Source: Psychrobacillus sp. NEAU-3TGS (lineage in GTDB: Bacteria; Bacillota; Bacilli; Bacillales_A; Planococcaceae). From it: 64,000 nucleotides of DNA. This document shows positions 8,890 to 17,199 of the stretch, piece by piece. The stretch's first letter is position 1. The number at the start of each line of letters is the position of its first letter. A model generated the notes under the pieces. That model searched no databases and had not been told where the DNA came from. It saw only the letters and a list, made by a program, of their open reading frames with translations. The stretch covers positions 602,770 to 666,769 of the forward strand of contig NZ_JAPNOZ010000011.1 in assembly GCF_029955155.1 (NCBI RefSeq), written 5' to 3'. The position numbers were made by a program, and so were the translations under genes.

Positions 8890-8926
8890 AAAATGCTCAG
8901 AATTTTTCTCTGAGCATTTTCCTTTG
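8890..8926. terminator. Bidirectional intrinsic terminator
   Basis: TGCTCAGA and TCTGAGCA form an 8-bp stem, with A-rich sequence on the left and TTTTCC on the right. It terminates the minus-strand VOC gene at 8938. Confidence 0.75.
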
Positions 8927-8937
8927 TTTACAGTCCG

Positions 8938-9285
8938 TTATCTCTCCCAAAGTTCAATCAATCGTCCTTCAGGATCCTTGATCCAAACAAACTTACCATA
9001 TTCGCTAACCTCTTTTTCCTTAGCAAGTGTTACACCAATAGATCCTAGATGCTCAATGGCCTCGTCTATATTTTGTACTTCAAAATTCAACATCACTTGT
9101 TGTTCTGCTGGAAAATAAGTATCATCTTCGGTAAAAAAAGAAAAGATTGTTTCGTTTCCTAGTTCAGGTTTAATAATCGTCCCATTCCAATTATCTATTT
9201 CAATTTGCAACACTTCACTGTACCATTTTTTCACAGCGTCCAGATTCTTAGTTCTCCAGAATACTCCTCCGAAACCTTTTATCAT
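8938..9285 (-). CDS. VOC (glyoxalase/bleomycin resistance) family protein
   Basis: The product has 115 residues and the single beta-alpha-beta-beta-beta repeat pair of the vicinal oxygen chelate fold, with the typical ending KDPEGRLIELWER that places the metal-binding Glu. Family members isomerise or bind small electrophiles, and the ligand is unknown here. It starts at ATG behind AGGAG and has its own terminator. Confidence 0.82.
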   Translation of the reverse strand: MIKGFGGVFWRTKNLDAVKKWYSEVLQIEIDNWNGTIIKPELGNETIFSFFTEDDTYFPAEQQVMLNFEVQNIDEAIEHLGSIGVTLAKEKEVSEYGKFVWIKDPEGRLIELWER

Positions 9286-9429
9286 CGTTTTAAACTCCTG
9301 TCTGTCTTTAAATTTTAGTCTAAAAAGCTGACCAGCACTCCATTTTCGTTAATAAAAACACCAGTCATACACAAGTATTTTACAATCAAACCAGCCACCA
9401 GTTAATCTTAAAAACACTTTTAAAAGGTA

Positions 9430-10095
9430 TTAAGTCAGTAAAAGTTTAATATGTAATAACCCCAGATCAACAGATGTCTCTACGTAACCAATTATCTGAT
9501 CTAAAGTAAAAACATCAAGTTTTTCATTCACTACTTCCTTGTCATATTCCATATCGCCTAATACATAAGGGATAAACTTTTCAACATCTTCCGACTTAAC
9601 CTCTTCCAAATCCAAGATTGCAGGTAAATTAGTTATTGCTACTTTCAAATCATTCTTGAAACCGTAATATTCTAACAATTTACCGTTCAGTAATCGGAAA
9701 TCATTATGGTAAAGATTTAGTATTTCTTTATTTTCTTCCATCCTGTTTTTCAACCAAGGTAGATAGAAACCTTTCAGCCATATATCATCAGCAATTAAAT
9801 GCGAAAAATATCCTAAAATATAGGGATTTTCTACATGGGAACTATATTTATGCATAAATCCTTTATAATCCACGCTTCTTGAATAATCCTGTACCTCACC
9901 TTTAAAGAAATGGGATATGTCTTTCGTGGTAACAGCATCTGCTGCAATGCCGCCAAGTAAAAAAGTTGGACGATCTTCTATTGTTAGACTCTCTGCAATT
10001 CTATTAGCTATAACTAAGTGCATTATCCTTGAACCCAAAACCCACTCACACCCTTTTGTAATTACTTTACTATTTGTCTGTCCTTCGTAATTCAT
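9430..10095 (-). CDS. Zinc-dependent phospholipase C-like hydrolase
   Basis: The product has 221 residues with the pattern of the zinc-dependent phospholipase C / S1-P1-like family: MHLVIANRI near the start, GGIAADAV at about residues 48-55, and GYFSHLIADDIWL at about residues 94-106 with His and Asp ligands. No signal peptide is seen, so it is probably cytoplasmic. The ribosome binding site before the first ATG is weak; a start near residue 18 would match the shorter N-termini of relatives. Confidence 0.7.
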   Translation of the reverse strand: MNYEGQTNSKVITKGCEWVLGSRIMHLVIANRIAESLTIEDRPTFLLGGIAADAVTTKDISHFFKGEVQDYSRSVDYKGFMHKYSSHVENPYILGYFSHLIADDIWLKGFYLPWLKNRMEENKEILNLYHNDFRLLNGKLLEYYGFKNDLKVAITNLPAILDLEEVKSEDVEKFIPYVLGDMEYDKEVVNEKLDVFTLDQIIGYVETSVDLGLLHIKLLLT

Positions 10096-10149
10096 CTGCC
10101 TTTTTTGTAATAGAGAATTGATTCCAAAACAATTAGTATGTGCAAAATA

Positions 10150-10662
10150 CTAGGTTAATGAAGTGACACATTCATCACAAAAATTTGCATCATTTGAACT
10201 TAATTGTTTGCAACTACTACAAATCCGTCCTATTTTTTCTCCACATTCATTACAAAATTTTGCGTTAACAGTGTTTTGCTGTTTACAGTGCGGACATGCA
10301 AAATTATCTGTCGAGGCACTTTCCAACTGTAACGCATTAGAGATTTCTTTCACTCCGGAAGTAGTTTCTTTGGCTAAATAGTTAAATGTATCCTTTGCCA
10401 CTGGAGCATATTCTCTGCTTTGATACTTCGCAATAAAACCACCAAAGCCTAAACCCGATAGTATAAATCCAAGAAATAGAAGCGGGATAGCTACAAAAAA
10501 TAACCAAAAATATTTAGGTTCCTCAAAACCTTGCAATGTAAAAAAGTCTATGAAAGCCACAAGCATCATAGCTCCCCCTACAATTAAAAGTAAAGGTCCC
10601 AGAAAACGGAAGAATGAACGTGTTTTCCTGTGTTGTTCAGTAATAAACTTTTCTTGACCCAT
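10150..10662 (-). CDS. Membrane protein with double zinc ribbon, candidate ECF-sigma target
   Basis: Two membrane helices (about residues 20-38 and 50-75) are followed by a cytoplasmic tail with two zinc ribbons: CPHC...CNEC and CSSC...CDEC. The ATG at 10662 has a perfect AGGAGG nine bases upstream, so the upstream in-frame ATG is not used. The promoter region contains TGAAAC-N17-CGTATC, an ECF-type promoter. The zinc ribbons suggest protein or nucleic acid interaction; the function is unknown. Confidence 0.75.
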   Translation of the reverse strand: MGQEKFITEQHRKTRSFFRFLGPLLLIVGGAMMLVAFIDFFTLQGFEEPKYFWLFFVAIPLLFLGFILSGLGFGGFIAKYQSREYAPVAKDTFNYLAKETTSGVKEISNALQLESASTDNFACPHCKQQNTVNAKFCNECGEKIGRICSSCKQLSSNDANFCDECVTSLT

Positions 10663-10696
10663 TATTACTATCCTCCTTTTTAATAACACTTAATTG

Positions 10697-10725
10697 GATA
10701 CGTTTATATGATCCTTTTAGTTTCA
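10697..10725 (-). promoter_or_regulatory. ECF sigma-type promoter
   Basis: On the minus strand TGAAAC is followed after 17 bp by CGTATC, close to the consensus known for sigma-W type promoters. It ends about 35 bp before the start at 10662. Confidence 0.55.
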
Positions 10726-10856
10726 AATAGCAAATTAGATATTTTCTTAAACTAACCTTTTCTAATAAGTAAAATTTAATCCTCCAAAAAATAACAATAG
10801 CTTTGAAAATATTTTATCTCTATACTTATAGTGAAATTCATAAAAGGGGTCAATTT

Positions 10857-11150
10857 ATGTATATTTGGAATATTAATGCGCTTGTTAGAGCTTTAAAGGA
10901 AGATTCCTTTAGTGAACAACAGAAGAAGAGTTATCGAATAACCTTTTGGATTATAGTAGCTATTACTGTCTTTTCTTTACCGATAGTTGATAATCCTTTT
11001 TATATGAATAAATATGATATTATTGATTTCAAATGGGCTAGTGTGTTTTGGGGATTGATAGGTTTTAAGATGTTCTTAATTAGTGGTTTTATTTTTAATT
11101 CAGCTACCATTGGTGGGAAGACTTTTGAAAGTAAAGCATTCGTTAGCTGA
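10857..11150 (+). CDS. Two-helix membrane protein of unknown function
   Basis: The ATG at 10857 follows AAAGGGG and gives about 97 residues, with helices near residues 28-44 and 65-85. The upstream TTG at 10803 has no ribosome binding site. It faces the CC/Se protein gene end-to-end with only 7 bp between the stops. No family is recognised. Confidence 0.6.
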   Translation: MYIWNINALVRALKEDSFSEQQKKSYRITFWIIVAITVFSLPIVDNPFYMNKYDIIDFKWASVFWGLIGFKMFLISGFIFNSATIGGKTFESKAFVS

Positions 11151-11157
11151 AGATCGA

Positions 11158-11439
11158 TTAAACCTTGGCGGTAATCGTTTTAAATATGCCGATTCCCGTA
11201 AGTTTCAACGTCATTTTTTCATTTGTTGAAAGATGTTTTTCCACAAAAACAGATAAATTGTCCACCTTAATTTCATGATATTTATGCGAATCTTTTGGCT
11301 TTCCTAGATGAGTCATTAATTCTTGGATAGGAGGAGCACAGCAACCATTAACTTGAATAGATTTTACTGTAATATGCTCACCTTTTGACTGAAGCCAATT
11401 TTTCACTTTTGTATCTAACTCTACATGCATGAAGATCAC
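11158..11439 (-). CDS. CC/Se-motif small protein (HesB-like size and fold)
   Basis: The product has 93 residues with the motif NGCCAPP at about residues 31-37. This adjacent Cys pair is the hallmark of the CC/Se motif family, whose members in other organisms can carry selenocysteine at this site and which are thought to be Fe-S or redox related. It starts at GTG with AAGGTG seven bases upstream; an in-frame ATG three codons later is possible. Confidence 0.72.
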   Translation of the reverse strand: MIFMHVELDTKVKNWLQSKGEHITVKSIQVNGCCAPPIQELMTHLGKPKDSHKYHEIKVDNLSVFVEKHLSTNEKMTLKLTGIGIFKTITAKV

Positions 11440-11462
11440 TCGCTTTCACCTTTTTTTTATTT

Positions 11463-11517
11463 CAACAAGAAAAAAGACTATACTCCTTCTTTAAGTAAAG
11501 TATCCTTTAGCTTAATA
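11463..11517 (-). repeat. Dispersed terminator repeat, type A
   Basis: AAGACTATACTCCTTC and AAGTAAAGTATCC form the core, followed by TTTAGCTTAATAAG. The stop codon of the DUF2750 pseudogene lies within its edge. Confidence 0.65.
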
Positions 11518-11879
11518 AGCTTCGTCTTTTTCTCCTTCAGATATAATACATTTCCTCACGTCTTTTGGTGTAATATCGTAACCTGTTGCTGTTTTTCCAC
11601 TCCAATTAACTCCTGCATATAATCTATCTGCTTCGAGACCAATTAACCATTTGTTAAGAAAATGATTTAATGTGATTTCATGTACTTGAAAATTACGATA
11701 TTCAGGTATATTTTTTAGATTTTTTCGGCTCTTGTTTTTAATGACCAGAACGGCATTGCCGTTTCGCCATTATTATTTGTGAAAGAAGGAAACCCTTGGT
11801 CATCTTTTATTGTCCATACTTTTTGATACTCTAATACTTCCCTTATAAAAGCATGATATTGGGCTGATGATTGACTCAT
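11512..11879 (-). pseudogene. DUF2750 family protein, frameshifted
   Basis: Two frames together give a complete DUF2750-like protein: MSQSSAQYHAFIREVLEYQK... with KDDQGFPSF and AMPFWS in the first frame, then IPEYRNFQVHEITL, VNWSGKTATGYDITP and the end in the second. The frame change is near 11730, where one base appears to be missing after GAAAAAATC. The family is small, cytoplasmic and of unknown function, and often sits in accessory gene clusters. It could be a sequencing error. Confidence 0.72.
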
Positions 11880-11973
11880 TTAAATACCTCATAAACAATT
11901 ATTTTTGTCTACTGCATTAGCATTCATTGTTCTTATTCTATAAAACACACCGTTACTTGTAGAGGTCATGAAT

Positions 11974-12135
11974 TTATTCTGTTTCTTCTTTTGGGTTGCG
12001 TCTGCCGATTAAAAATCCTAAAATAAGTCCTGTTAAAAGCAAGCTATATCCATCTGCAGAAAAATCCTTCGTAAAAATCCCCCATATAAACCAGCCCACC
12101 AAAGAACCCAATATTAAATAAAATAGATATTTCAC
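11974..12135 (-). CDS. Small two-helix membrane protein (53 aa)
   Basis: The ORF starts at GTG behind a perfect TAAGGAGG and encodes MKYLFYLILGSLVGWFIWG, then a second hydrophobic stretch and a basic/acidic tail ending RRNPKEETE. The start signal and membrane pattern make it a credible gene. Function is unknown. Confidence 0.6.
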   Translation of the reverse strand: MKYLFYLILGSLVGWFIWGIFTKDFSADGYSLLLTGLILGFLIGRRNPKEETE

Positions 12136-12239
12136 TTTCCTACCTCCTTATGCTAAAAGGATAAATTGCTGAATCCGGCAAACATTCAAAACCAGTCCGT
12201 CTTGCCAATAAAAAAACCTTGCTAGCTAGAAAGAAGAGC

Positions 12240-12611
12240 TTATTGCTGCTTACTCTCTTCCCAAAACCTAATGAGTAGTCTATCTATTATGAAGAAGATT
12301 GTTGCATAAGCAAATGAAATAAGTAATGCGGTGACTAAAAGATCAAAAACTGTTAAAGAGAAAATGAAGGCACAAACTAAGGCACATCCTAAATGCTTTA
12401 AATAAGACAAACCGATATTCTTACTTGAGCTAAAGGATTCAATTGCTATTGAAGAAAGAACTCCAACAATAAAAAGAACAGGAACTGTCACAATGCTCAC
12501 TGCCAATCCTATTATAAAATATGAATTAGAAGCATCACGGAAAAATACTGGCACAATGAAATATCCAATTATGGAAGTGAAAAATGCTGCAAATAGTTTT
12601 CGGTCAAGCAT
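12240..12611 (-). CDS. Four-helix membrane protein of unknown function
   Basis: The product has about 123 residues from the ATG at 12611 (MLDRKLFAAFFTSIIGYF), with GGAGGT upstream at a slightly long spacing. An upstream GTG at 12659 overlaps the stop of the preceding broken gene. Four membrane segments span almost the whole protein. Downstream, CTAGCTAG with a T-rich run on the minus strand may be its terminator. Confidence 0.6.
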   Translation of the reverse strand: MLDRKLFAAFFTSIIGYFIVPVFFRDASNSYFIIGLAVSIVTVPVLFIVGVLSSIAIESFSSSKNIGLSYLKHLGCALVCAFIFSLTVFDLLVTALLISFAYATIFFIIDRLLIRFWEESKQQ

Positions 12612-12658
12612 ACTTACATGGATACCTCCAAAATTTGAGCTTGTTTGTTCGGTTTGCA

Positions 12659-13108
12659 CTATTTTTTATAACCTACAACTTTACCTTCACCTTCTTCCAT
12701 TGGCAAAACTCCAAAATCTCTACTATCCGTCCCTCTCCACCATTGATCCACTAAAACAAAAATCTTATTTTCTCTCACCTCTACGGGATTCATATTATAG
12801 TCTTTAGGCGATTCAGGGTACGCTCATAGACAAGCAGCATGTGTTTTGTAGAAAATCACATCTCCGCGATCTATATCTGAATAAGCAAGGTTCACGACCA
12901 ATTCACTATGAGCCAAGGTATTATAATTATGACTTCCTCTGTCCATAGCATCCGAACACCATTCCAATAAAAATGACTTTTCATCAGGTTCTACCACTTC
13001 AACTTCTAGTTTAGTATTTGTGCCTGTAATCGCTTCCACTTCGTTTGAAGCGTTATCTGATGAACTCGCAGTTAGTAATACAGCGAACCCGATTAAAAAA
13101 GTATTTTT
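12659..13108 (-). pseudogene. Exported (lipoprotein-like) small protein, broken
   Basis: One frame reads a signal-like N-terminus (NTFLIGFAVLLTASSS) but has no start, being blocked by TAA at 13109. It continues through EVEVVEPDEKSFLLEW and YSDIDRGDVIFYKTHAACL, meets TGA at 12824, and then stays open through VRENKIFVLVDQWWRG to 12659. So there is a start defect and an in-frame nonsense codon. The upstream membrane gene runs into it in another frame, which suggests the two were once adjacent in an operon. Confidence 0.6.
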
Positions 13109-13571
13109 TTACACTAGCATTTCCTTTACTAGATTTATTTAGGAGACGTTTTTGTTTGAGTCGATTATGTCTTAGAACTTCATCCACTGCCCAAAAGAAG
13201 AACGAAGTCATAATTCCAGCAATGAAATTTATTTTCCCTTCACCCAGCCAATAGTTCTCAAAGTTAGAAAATAGGTCACTTGATAAAAATATAAAGCCAT
13301 AGATAAATGTGTAAAGCATCCCAAAAAATATATGAATGAACAGTGCTACACATACTCTTGTAAATCCTTTGAATCCTTTGGTTAAATAATCAGACAAAAA
13401 GGTTACCGGAACACCATAAGCTAATATAAAAGGTGAAAATAGTAAGCTATACATCCCAATCATAGGTATCAATTCAAATGGTCTTTCCCATTCGCCAAAA
13501 ACAAAAATCAAAATGAAAGTAATCGACAAAATTGTGGCAAAGAAAAAAGTCAGTGCTTTCCTTTTAATCAA
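13053..13571 (-). CDS. Four-helix membrane protein, candidate ECF-sigma target
   Basis: The product has 172 residues with four membrane helices (about residues 8-27, 35-58, 72-96 and 115-132) followed by a basic tail. The last roughly 24 residues overlap the start of the broken exported-protein gene and look unnatural, so an indel near 13110 may have extended the frame; the original end would be near residue 150. The upstream region has the extended ECF-type promoter. Confidence 0.6.
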   Translation of the reverse strand: MIKRKALTFFFATILSITFILIFVFGEWERPFELIPMIGMYSLLFSPFILAYGVPVTFLSDYLTKGFKGFTRVCVALFIHIFFGMLYTFIYGFIFLSSDLFSNFENYWLGEGKINFIAGIMTSFFFWAVDEVLRHNRLKQKRLLNKSSKGNASVKKYFFNRVRCITNCEFIR

Positions 13572-13687
13572 CCACTTCCCCCCTTTCTATAGGAGTCCTA
13601 AAACCCCATATAACCAATGCACGTCGTATTCTTAAGTTTCCTTGTCACCATCTCTTCTCTTTTATTGTTGTAACCGGTGATACATAA

Positions 13688-13725
13688 TAATACGTTTTCC
13701 AATCTACATAAGTTTCAACATTCAG
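13688..13725 (-). promoter_or_regulatory. ECF sigma-type promoter
   Basis: On the minus strand, CTGAATGTTGAAACTT is followed, 17 bp after the AAC, by CGTATTA. It matches the extended sequence at 3377-3414 and 8649-8685 with two changes. The predicted leader before 13571 is about 110 bases. Confidence 0.6.
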
Positions 13726-13806
13726 TCTTTTCGGAATAGCGGTGCCCGTTCTCAAGAAATGAATGATAATATAAAACTAGCTATTTAAAGAACTCAGAGT
13801 CTTTAT

Positions 13807-13956
13807 TTAGGTATCTCCTACAAATATATATTTTAATTTCATGTCATTCCCCAATGACATATGTACTAATTCTGTTCTTTCAGTCTTTTGATTAGAAATA
13901 TAATAACTTATATCCATGCCATCCGTATTTTTAATTACCAAATATACCCATTTCAT
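13807..13956 (-). CDS. Small cytoplasmic protein (49 aa)
   Basis: The ORF reads MKWVYLVIKNTDGMDISYY and ends KLKYIFVGDT. Its ATG overlaps the TAA of the preceding 58-residue ORF (TAATG), which implies translational coupling and supports both. No family is recognised. Confidence 0.4.
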   Translation of the reverse strand: MKWVYLVIKNTDGMDISYYISNQKTERTELVHMSLGNDMKLKYIFVGDT

Positions 13957-14132
13957 TAACTACTTCTATGTTTTAAATAGTTATAAATAATACTAAAAAC
14001 CATAATACTCATGATTGGAATATAAAACCGAAAAGGGTAGTTTGGTATAAATATAGTAAATGAAAGTAATATTGCTACTATTATGGTTCTAAAATTCTTT
14101 TCTTTATAAGAGAGTTCATTGTATTTTTTCAT
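13956..14132 (-). CDS. Small two-helix membrane protein (58 aa)
   Basis: The ORF starts MKKYNELSYKEKNFRTIIVA and contains two hydrophobic segments (about residues 16-30 and 37-52). A GAGGAG ribosome binding site lies upstream. It is coupled to the following 49-residue ORF. Function is unknown. Confidence 0.5.
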   Translation of the reverse strand: MKKYNELSYKEKNFRTIIVAILLSFTIFIPNYPFRFYIPIMSIMVFSIIYNYLKHRSS

Positions 14133-14204
14133 TATCTAATTCGCTCCTCTATAGATAATCTGCTACATGAAACTTTAATAGAAAAGACATTTTAAATAAA
14201 AAGA

Positions 14205-14263
14205 TTTTTTTTACTCGAAAATGCTTAACCCCTTCTTGAAGGAGAGCACCCGTTAGTGGAATA
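14205..14263 (-). repeat. Dispersed terminator repeat, type A
   Basis: ATGCTTAACCCCTTC...GAAGGAGAGC is followed by ACCCGTTAGTGGAATAA. It is downstream of the frameshifted Nudix gene and the possible 38-residue ORF. Confidence 0.7.
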
Positions 14264-14297
14264 AAACTAACGAATAACTCCTAATAGTTCTGTTCGG

Positions 14298-14414
14298 CTA
14301 AAATCCCCGTTTTTTCAATAACTTCTTAAAAATCTTTATTATTGCTATACCAACTATCCCTATAATTCCTCCTATTAGACCTTGTTTAACTAAATAAAAA
14401 TCGGTAGTTCCCAA
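14298..14414 (-). CDS. Possible small membrane peptide (38 aa)
   Basis: This open frame overlaps the end of the Nudix gene in another frame. It encodes a Gly/Ile-rich helix (VKQGLIGGIIGIVGIAIIKI) and a basic tail (FKKLLKKRGF). The only start is TTG with a poorly spaced ribosome binding site. The helix-plus-basic-tail design resembles membrane-active peptides, but nothing proves expression. Confidence 0.3.
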   Translation of the reverse strand: MGTTDFYLVKQGLIGGIIGIVGIAIIKIFKKLLKKRGF

Positions 14415-14909
14415 TCCTCTAAAAGTCCCCATGTAATTTCAGGATTTCCTTTTGAAGATTTCATTGATCCCACATATACTTTTTCAGATGATTCTCCTGT
14501 ATTGCTGTAATGATTAACTATTTCGTTGGTAGTGGCAGAAACATTTTTGTTAGCAATATCCTTATAATCCACCCATACTAATGAACCTTCATCACTCTCA
14601 ATTAGAGTAGAACTTTTAGATACTCTCCCAAAGAAAACATATTGTATTCGTACTTCTTGATTATCTTTCAGTCTAATTAAAATGTACCGAAGTGTTAGAT
14701 TATCTATGTAATCACTCTTTAAACCCGTTTCTTCTTCTATCTCTCTAAAACATGCTTTTAAAGGTTCATTGATTTCATAACCTTCCATGTGTCCACCTAT
14801 TGGTACTAATAGACCTGCGAGAAATGTGTCTTTTGGCTTTTTTTTGAAGAAACAAAACTTCTTGTTCCTCACTTAAAAGGAAAGCAACCGCCATTTGTCT
14901 AAGTTCCAA
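14390..14909 (-). pseudogene. Nudix hydrolase with a homopolymer frameshift
   Basis: The first frame starts at TTG 14909 behind GGAGGT and reads MELRQMAVAFLLSEEQEVLF. The second reads KPKDTFLAGLLVPIGGHMEG and continues to the stop, including a Nudix-like core at CFREIEEETG. They meet in a run of eight A (plus-strand T at 14838-14845); seven A would restore the frame. Most of the enzyme is intact, so this is a recent event, a slippage site or a sequencing error. Confidence 0.75.
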
Positions 14910-14969
14910 AAATCTCGACCTCCAATTATTTACTAACTACATATTCTGCATTTAATCTTCTTGTTCCTT

Positions 14970-15101
14970 CTTCAACTAAACTGTCGCGTTAGTTGAAGTG
15001 TAACATTTCACAATGGTTCGCCGAAATCTACATGATGTTTTTAACATAAAAATAGAGCATCGACAGCTGGTCTTGTTGACTATAGCCCCCTTTAGTTAAA
15101 G
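14970..15101 (-). repeat. Dispersed terminator repeat, type B (diverged hairpin)
   Basis: TTCAACTAAACTG and GTTAGTTGAAGTGTAACA form one end and CCCCCTTTAGTTAAAG the other. The central GACCATC-type stem is decayed to GAGCATCGACAGCTGGTC. Confidence 0.75.
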
Positions 15102-15110
15102 AAGACATTC

Positions 15111-15290
15111 TTATTTTTCAATTGCCTTTTTAACTGATTCAAAAGCATGAATTACTGTTGTATCAAATATTGGAACTTCGGAATCCTCTTGTTTTATTAA
15201 TAATCCAATCTCTGTACATCCTAATATAATCCCTTCGGCTCCCTTATCAATTAGTTTTTTGATGACTTTTTTACATTCTATTGATACCAC
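15111..15290 (-). pseudogene. Aspartate/glutamate racemase, 5'-truncated
   Basis: About 58 codons encode the C-terminal part of a racemase of the Asp/Glu/hydantoin family: KGAEGIILGCTEIGLLIKQE includes the second catalytic Cys in GCTE, followed by VPIFDTT. There is no start and no N-terminal domain. The fragment overlaps the end of the phosphotransferase gene by about 13 bases, so the phosphotransferase apparently replaced the missing 5' part. Confidence 0.78.
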
Positions 15291-16183
15291 TTAGGTTTTA
15301 ATCTGCTAAAGTAATCATGATCTTCTAAATACGTATAAACTTTATCTAACATCTCATTTATGTTGTTTGGAATAGTTTTTAAAGTCCATATAATAGTAGA
15401 AAAAACACACATTGCTAGGTAAAGTGAATACAACCTCCAAAAATCTTCATCAGGTTCTTTATTATTATAATATCCTCTGATTTGCCCTATTGAAAAAGGA
15501 ATGCTTACTTCCCGGCTAAAAATTCCTATCTTTAGAAATTCATGAATTGGATCTCCCCAATCATACCTGTTAAAGTCTATAACTCCAGCGAATTCTTTAT
15601 TATTCACAATGATGTTTCCTAGGTGAAAATCGTCATGTTGAAATAAGTTCGGGCGTAGTTTCATTAGATGGATATTCTCATTAATAAAATTTATTATTTT
15701 ATGGTCATTTTTAACCTTTACCTCACATGCTAAGTAAGCATCAATATATTTCTTATGCTTTTCAACTTTCCTTGAATACCAAGAAGAAATATAGTCTGGA
15801 GCAGATAATTGATGCATTTTTCTTAGTTCTTTTCCTGCATCAATACCAATATTATATTGTTCTTGGTCCGAGTATTTTGAGATTTCATCCTCAGCATCAT
15901 TACCTTCTATGTAGGATGTAATCATATACCCCCGATTTGCTACCTCACCAATTGAAATCGGTTGTGAACATGTGACGTTATAATCCTGCATCCTCTCCAT
16001 AATAGAGTATTCTGTCTTCTTTAATTCCAACTCTTCTAAATTAAACATCCGAAGTAATAGCTTTTTGTTACCATCGTGCATATGTATTACATATTTTTCA
16101 TCAGTGGAAAAACCCTTTTTAACTTCAATAACTTCTTTACAATTACTTATCAAAGGAATCTGCTTTACTAGTGTTTTACTCAC
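15278..16183 (-). CDS. Aminoglycoside phosphotransferase (APH) family kinase
   Basis: The product has 301 residues with the protein-kinase-like APH fold. The catalytic loop reads FQHDDFHLGNIIV at about residues 183-195 (HxDxxxxN) and the metal-binding segment VIDFNRYDWGDP at about residues 202-213. Family members phosphorylate small molecules such as aminoglycosides, choline or homoserine; nothing here shows resistance activity. It starts at GTG behind GGGGTGAGG. Its stop falls in the truncated racemase. Confidence 0.82.
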   Translation of the reverse strand: MSKTLVKQIPLISNCKEVIEVKKGFSTDEKYVIHMHDGNKKLLLRMFNLEELELKKTEYSIMERMQDYNVTCSQPISIGEVANRGYMITSYIEGNDAEDEISKYSDQEQYNIGIDAGKELRKMHQLSAPDYISSWYSRKVEKHKKYIDAYLACEVKVKNDHKIINFINENIHLMKLRPNLFQHDDFHLGNIIVNNKEFAGVIDFNRYDWGDPIHEFLKIGIFSREVSIPFSIGQIRGYYNNKEPDEDFWRLYSLYLAMCVFSTIIWTLKTIPNNINEMLDKVYTYLEDHDYFSRLKPKWYQ

Positions 16184-16265
16184 ACCCTCACCCCTATTAT
16201 CAAATTTTGAAACAATTCAATAATCTTAAACTAGTATAATTCTATGAAAAAACTACATTTCCTTC

Positions 16266-16400
16266 TTTCACTAAACTGCTTTAGTTTAAGTTTAACATTT
16301 CACAATGGAGTTCTGAGATTTACTTTATGTTTTGTAGAAATATAGAGACCATCGAAAGATGATGGTCTTGTTCTGGCTAAAGCACCCGTTAGTTGAAGTA
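16266..16400 (-). repeat. Dispersed terminator repeat, type B
   Basis: CACTAAACTGCTTTAGTTTAAG leads into ACATTTCACAATGG and the hairpin GACCATC...GATGGTC, and it ends AAAGCACCCGTTAGTTGAAG. It is downstream of the 16478-16822 gene. Confidence 0.85.
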
Positions 16401-16477
16401 CAAATATTTACACTGATTGTCAGTGGACTGCTATTGGGTAAGTACCTTACAATCGATAATAATACACCTCCATGAGT

Positions 16478-16822
16478 TTACAAATTCGTGGATTTTATTT
16501 TTTTATAAGAAAAATAATTGTATATAAAATCGAATATTGATACGAAATAGGCTGAACCAGCAAACAAGAATATAGGGGAATCATAAGGGTGGCTAATAAA
16601 GCGTTGTAAATCAATAAAGTCTTGTAGTTCTAGATAAAGTAACCAAAATGTTGTGATGACAAAAAGAGAAATATCGTAAGCGATACTTAGTGGGCGTTTA
16701 ATCTTTTTTAGAGCGAAATTAAAAATGACAATTCTAAAAAAAACAAATAGAAGTAAACAAATTTGATACGCCAATGTAACATAAATGATTGATGGCTGTA
16801 TTGATTCTGGTATCGTCGGCAT
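16478..16822 (-). CDS. Three-helix membrane protein of unknown function
   Basis: The product has about 114 residues from the ATG at 16822, which is better spaced from AAAGGGG than the ATG two codons earlier. Three to four hydrophobic segments are separated by short basic loops (KKIKRP, YKKIKST). It is a single-gene unit with a type B repeat directly downstream and a partial repeat upstream. Confidence 0.65.
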   Translation of the reverse strand: MPTIPESIQPSIIYVTLAYQICLLLFVFFRIVIFNFALKKIKRPLSIAYDISLFVITTFWLLYLELQDFIDLQRFISHPYDSPIFLFAGSAYFVSIFDFIYNYFSYKKIKSTNL

Positions 16823-16979
16823 CAGCATAAACCCCTTTGAATAATTTAATAAATAGTTTATCGATTGGAGTTGTTATAAAGTAGGAAACGAAATTATGAT
16901 TCTATAATTGTTATATAATACAAAAAGGTGTGAATTTTGATATTGCATACGAATTAGACGAGTAAAAAGAATCATTATT

Positions 16980-17020
16980 GAACTAACGTGCCCCGTTAGT
17001 TTAAGTGTAATTATTCACAA
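16980..17020 (-). repeat. Dispersed repeat, partial type B
   Basis: Only one end is present: AACTAACGTGCCCCGTTAGT and TTAAGTGTAA, then the similarity stops. It is about 180 bp downstream of the anti-sigma gene. Confidence 0.6.
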
Positions 17021-17199
17021 ACTCACTAAACCTTCCTTTAGCTGACTAATGTTGATACAACTTTGATATAAGTTTCCAATTATCAAAATCTTGCTCTTTA
17101 GCCATTGTATTCTTAAATTGAAGAAAGCTTAAATTGAAATTTTGTTTATTGAATAGCCAACCCTCGTTACAAAAAAGTTGGCTATTTAAAGATTTCCAT

